Below the pieces are notes generated by a model. It searched no databases and was not told the DNA's origin. It saw only the letters and a list, made by a program, of their open reading frames with translations. Position numbers and translations under genes: made by a program. A DNA stretch of 64,000 nucleotides from Eublepharis macularius. Taxonomy: Eukaryota > Chordata > Lepidosauria > Squamata > Eublepharidae. Location of the stretch: contig NC_072796.1 in NCBI RefSeq assembly GCF_028583425.1, positions 122,237,464 through 122,301,463 on the forward strand, written 5' to 3'. Position 1 is the stretch's first letter. Every line of letters starts with the position of its first letter. Positions 62,554-64,000 of this stretch are shown in pieces.

Positions 62554-63778
62554 ACTCACAACCTGTATTTCCACTCCACATAAAATTATCTAGCCAGTAA
62601 CCTCCCACCAAGGCGAGGCTTCACTATGTGTCCCATTTTCCAGCCAGGGTACCATTACACAAGTGCAGGGTAGTTTAAGAATAATCCTAGCTTTCTACCA
62701 GGATGAAGCAAACTGAAATTAGGATTCTGCTTCTGTGACTGCATTTTGAAGGGCACCCACATGATTTCATGACGTTTGAGAAATACAGAGCTTGGGGGAG
62801 TTGTCAGATTAATGTTGTATATTTTTTCCCAGTGAAATGTGAAGAGAGGGAATAGAGTTACAATCACATAAAATTACACATTTCAAAGCATGTTTTGTTC
62901 AATACAATACACACTGAATACAGAATGTAGCAAAATAGAAACAGCTGAAAATATACAGTTTCCTTCCTTTTGACAATGGCTATCAAATACACAATCAAAA
63001 CCGTCTAGAAACCTTATTTGTTCCTTCAATGTTCCCATTATTTTTTATATCTCATTCACGTTGCTCAGCTCTGCTCAGTCTTTGGCATAAAATAAAAAGA
63101 AAATTGTTTAACGCAGACGTGTGCCTCTGACAGGTCTACATCAAATCAATCAAGCTCATATTTTATGCCTAGAATTCCAAATGGTTTGACTTCTTTCTTA
63201 CAGCTAAAACACACCATCCGAACAGCTGCTGCAGCCCTTTTCAGGCGTTATGATTTTAGTGGGCCAGACATGCATTACAGAAGATCATATTCTGTACAAA
63301 TCCTCTGCATTTGTGGGATTATCACATTAATAGGGCAGCATCACGTGTATTTTCCTGATTCAGTACATGGGAACTGAAACTCTGATTTATCAGGGTCCCT
63401 GTTTGTGAATATCAAAGCAGGAAAATACACGTGTAGCCTTATTCACTCAAAATGGCAGCAGTGCATATAGAGAGGGTCGCATCTAGTATCTTAATAATTG
63501 ACTATGGTATAGCTTTTTCTGGGCTGTACTGTTTCAGAGAGTAATCAATGAACTGCATGTTTGAATGCTCTGTTCCCTATATGTGCTGCACGGGAGAGAA
63601 GCTTCTGGCCTCCCCCCCCCCCATTTTTATTTTTGGTGTGTGCATGGACTTTTCCTGGCTGGGTATTTCAATATCAGATATTCTCCCTACTGGCTGCAGT
63701 TGGAAATGGTACAGCCCAGCAAAAAGCCTGGGAACTCAACTTCCTCTCTCCTCTTTGAGACAGACTACCCCGAGTGAG
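62554..63778. other. Unassigned upstream flank
   Basis: No exon or repeat recognised. Confidence 0.35.
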
Positions 63779-64000
63779 AGCCAAGCTACAAGTGACGCCT
63801 GACACAGGTTGGACACTCGTCAGCTTCCCTCAAGTTTTGATGGGAAATGTAGGCATCCTGGTCTTACAGCTTGGCTCTCCATTTAATTGAAGTCTACAGA
63901 AACCCCCCCACACACACAGTGGAGGGGAAGGGGGGCACCCGGCGAGAGCCCGATGCCTGCAATCCCCTCCCAACCGCATGTTCTCCCTCCCATAGACTTC
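63779..64000. mobile_element. Long-TIR MITE, family B (copy 4), cut by window end
   Basis: AGCCAAGCTACAAGTGACG and the full left arm, ending in the G/C-rich centre at the window edge. The right arm is outside. Confidence 0.85.

Overview
This is vertebrate nuclear DNA, most likely from a squamate reptile (a gecko or another lizard). That assignment is inferred from the repeats: CR1, L2, BovB-type, L1 and R4-like LINEs, Penelope-like elements (PLEs), tRNA-derived SINEs of lizard type, and many palindromic hAT-like and unclassified MITEs. No bacterial operon, CRISPR array, rRNA or functional tRNA gene is visible. Most open frames of 60-170 codons here are chance frames or transposon debris.

The one recognisable host gene is SLC30A8, the zinc transporter ZnT8 of insulin granules. 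It lies on the minus strand from the start codon at 55209 to the stop at 31129. I rebuilt eight coding exons (55139-55209, 46957-47153, 41222-41368, 39852-40005, 36538-36718, 33155-33260, 32246-32380, 31129-31274). All have AG/GT splice sites and compatible phases, and together they give 1137 nt, or 378 codons plus stop, with no internal stop. The zinc-site residues I could check are kept.

Layout. 1-31 kb is gene-free downstream flank with a BovB end, an L2, a full-TSD L1 3' end (7853-9085), LTR-retroelement pieces, CR1 3' ends, a PLE with a GIY-YIG-type endonuclease end (20483-21136), and two strong CpG-rich palindromes (24466-24679, 27927-28128). 31-55 kb is SLC30A8; its introns are packed with transposons, including a head-to-head (twin-primed) CR1 with a long intact RT frame in intron 1 and three stacked palindromes in intron 4. 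55-64 kb is upstream flank with SINEs, CR1 debris and a second copy of an 0.85 kb DNA transposon.

The most interesting signals beyond the gene are four: (i) hammerhead-ribozyme-like cores in PLE-type repeats that share one unusual architecture with a self-complementary 2-bp stem III; (ii) two MITE families with related termini and apparent 5-bp CTNAG-like target duplications; (iii) the clean CR1 inversion; and (iv) a ZnT8 with a longer histidine-bearing loop and alanine at the position of the human R325W variant. Family names, human ZnT8 residue numbers and repeat consensus statements come from memory; coordinates, splice sites, target duplications and palindromes were read from the sequence.
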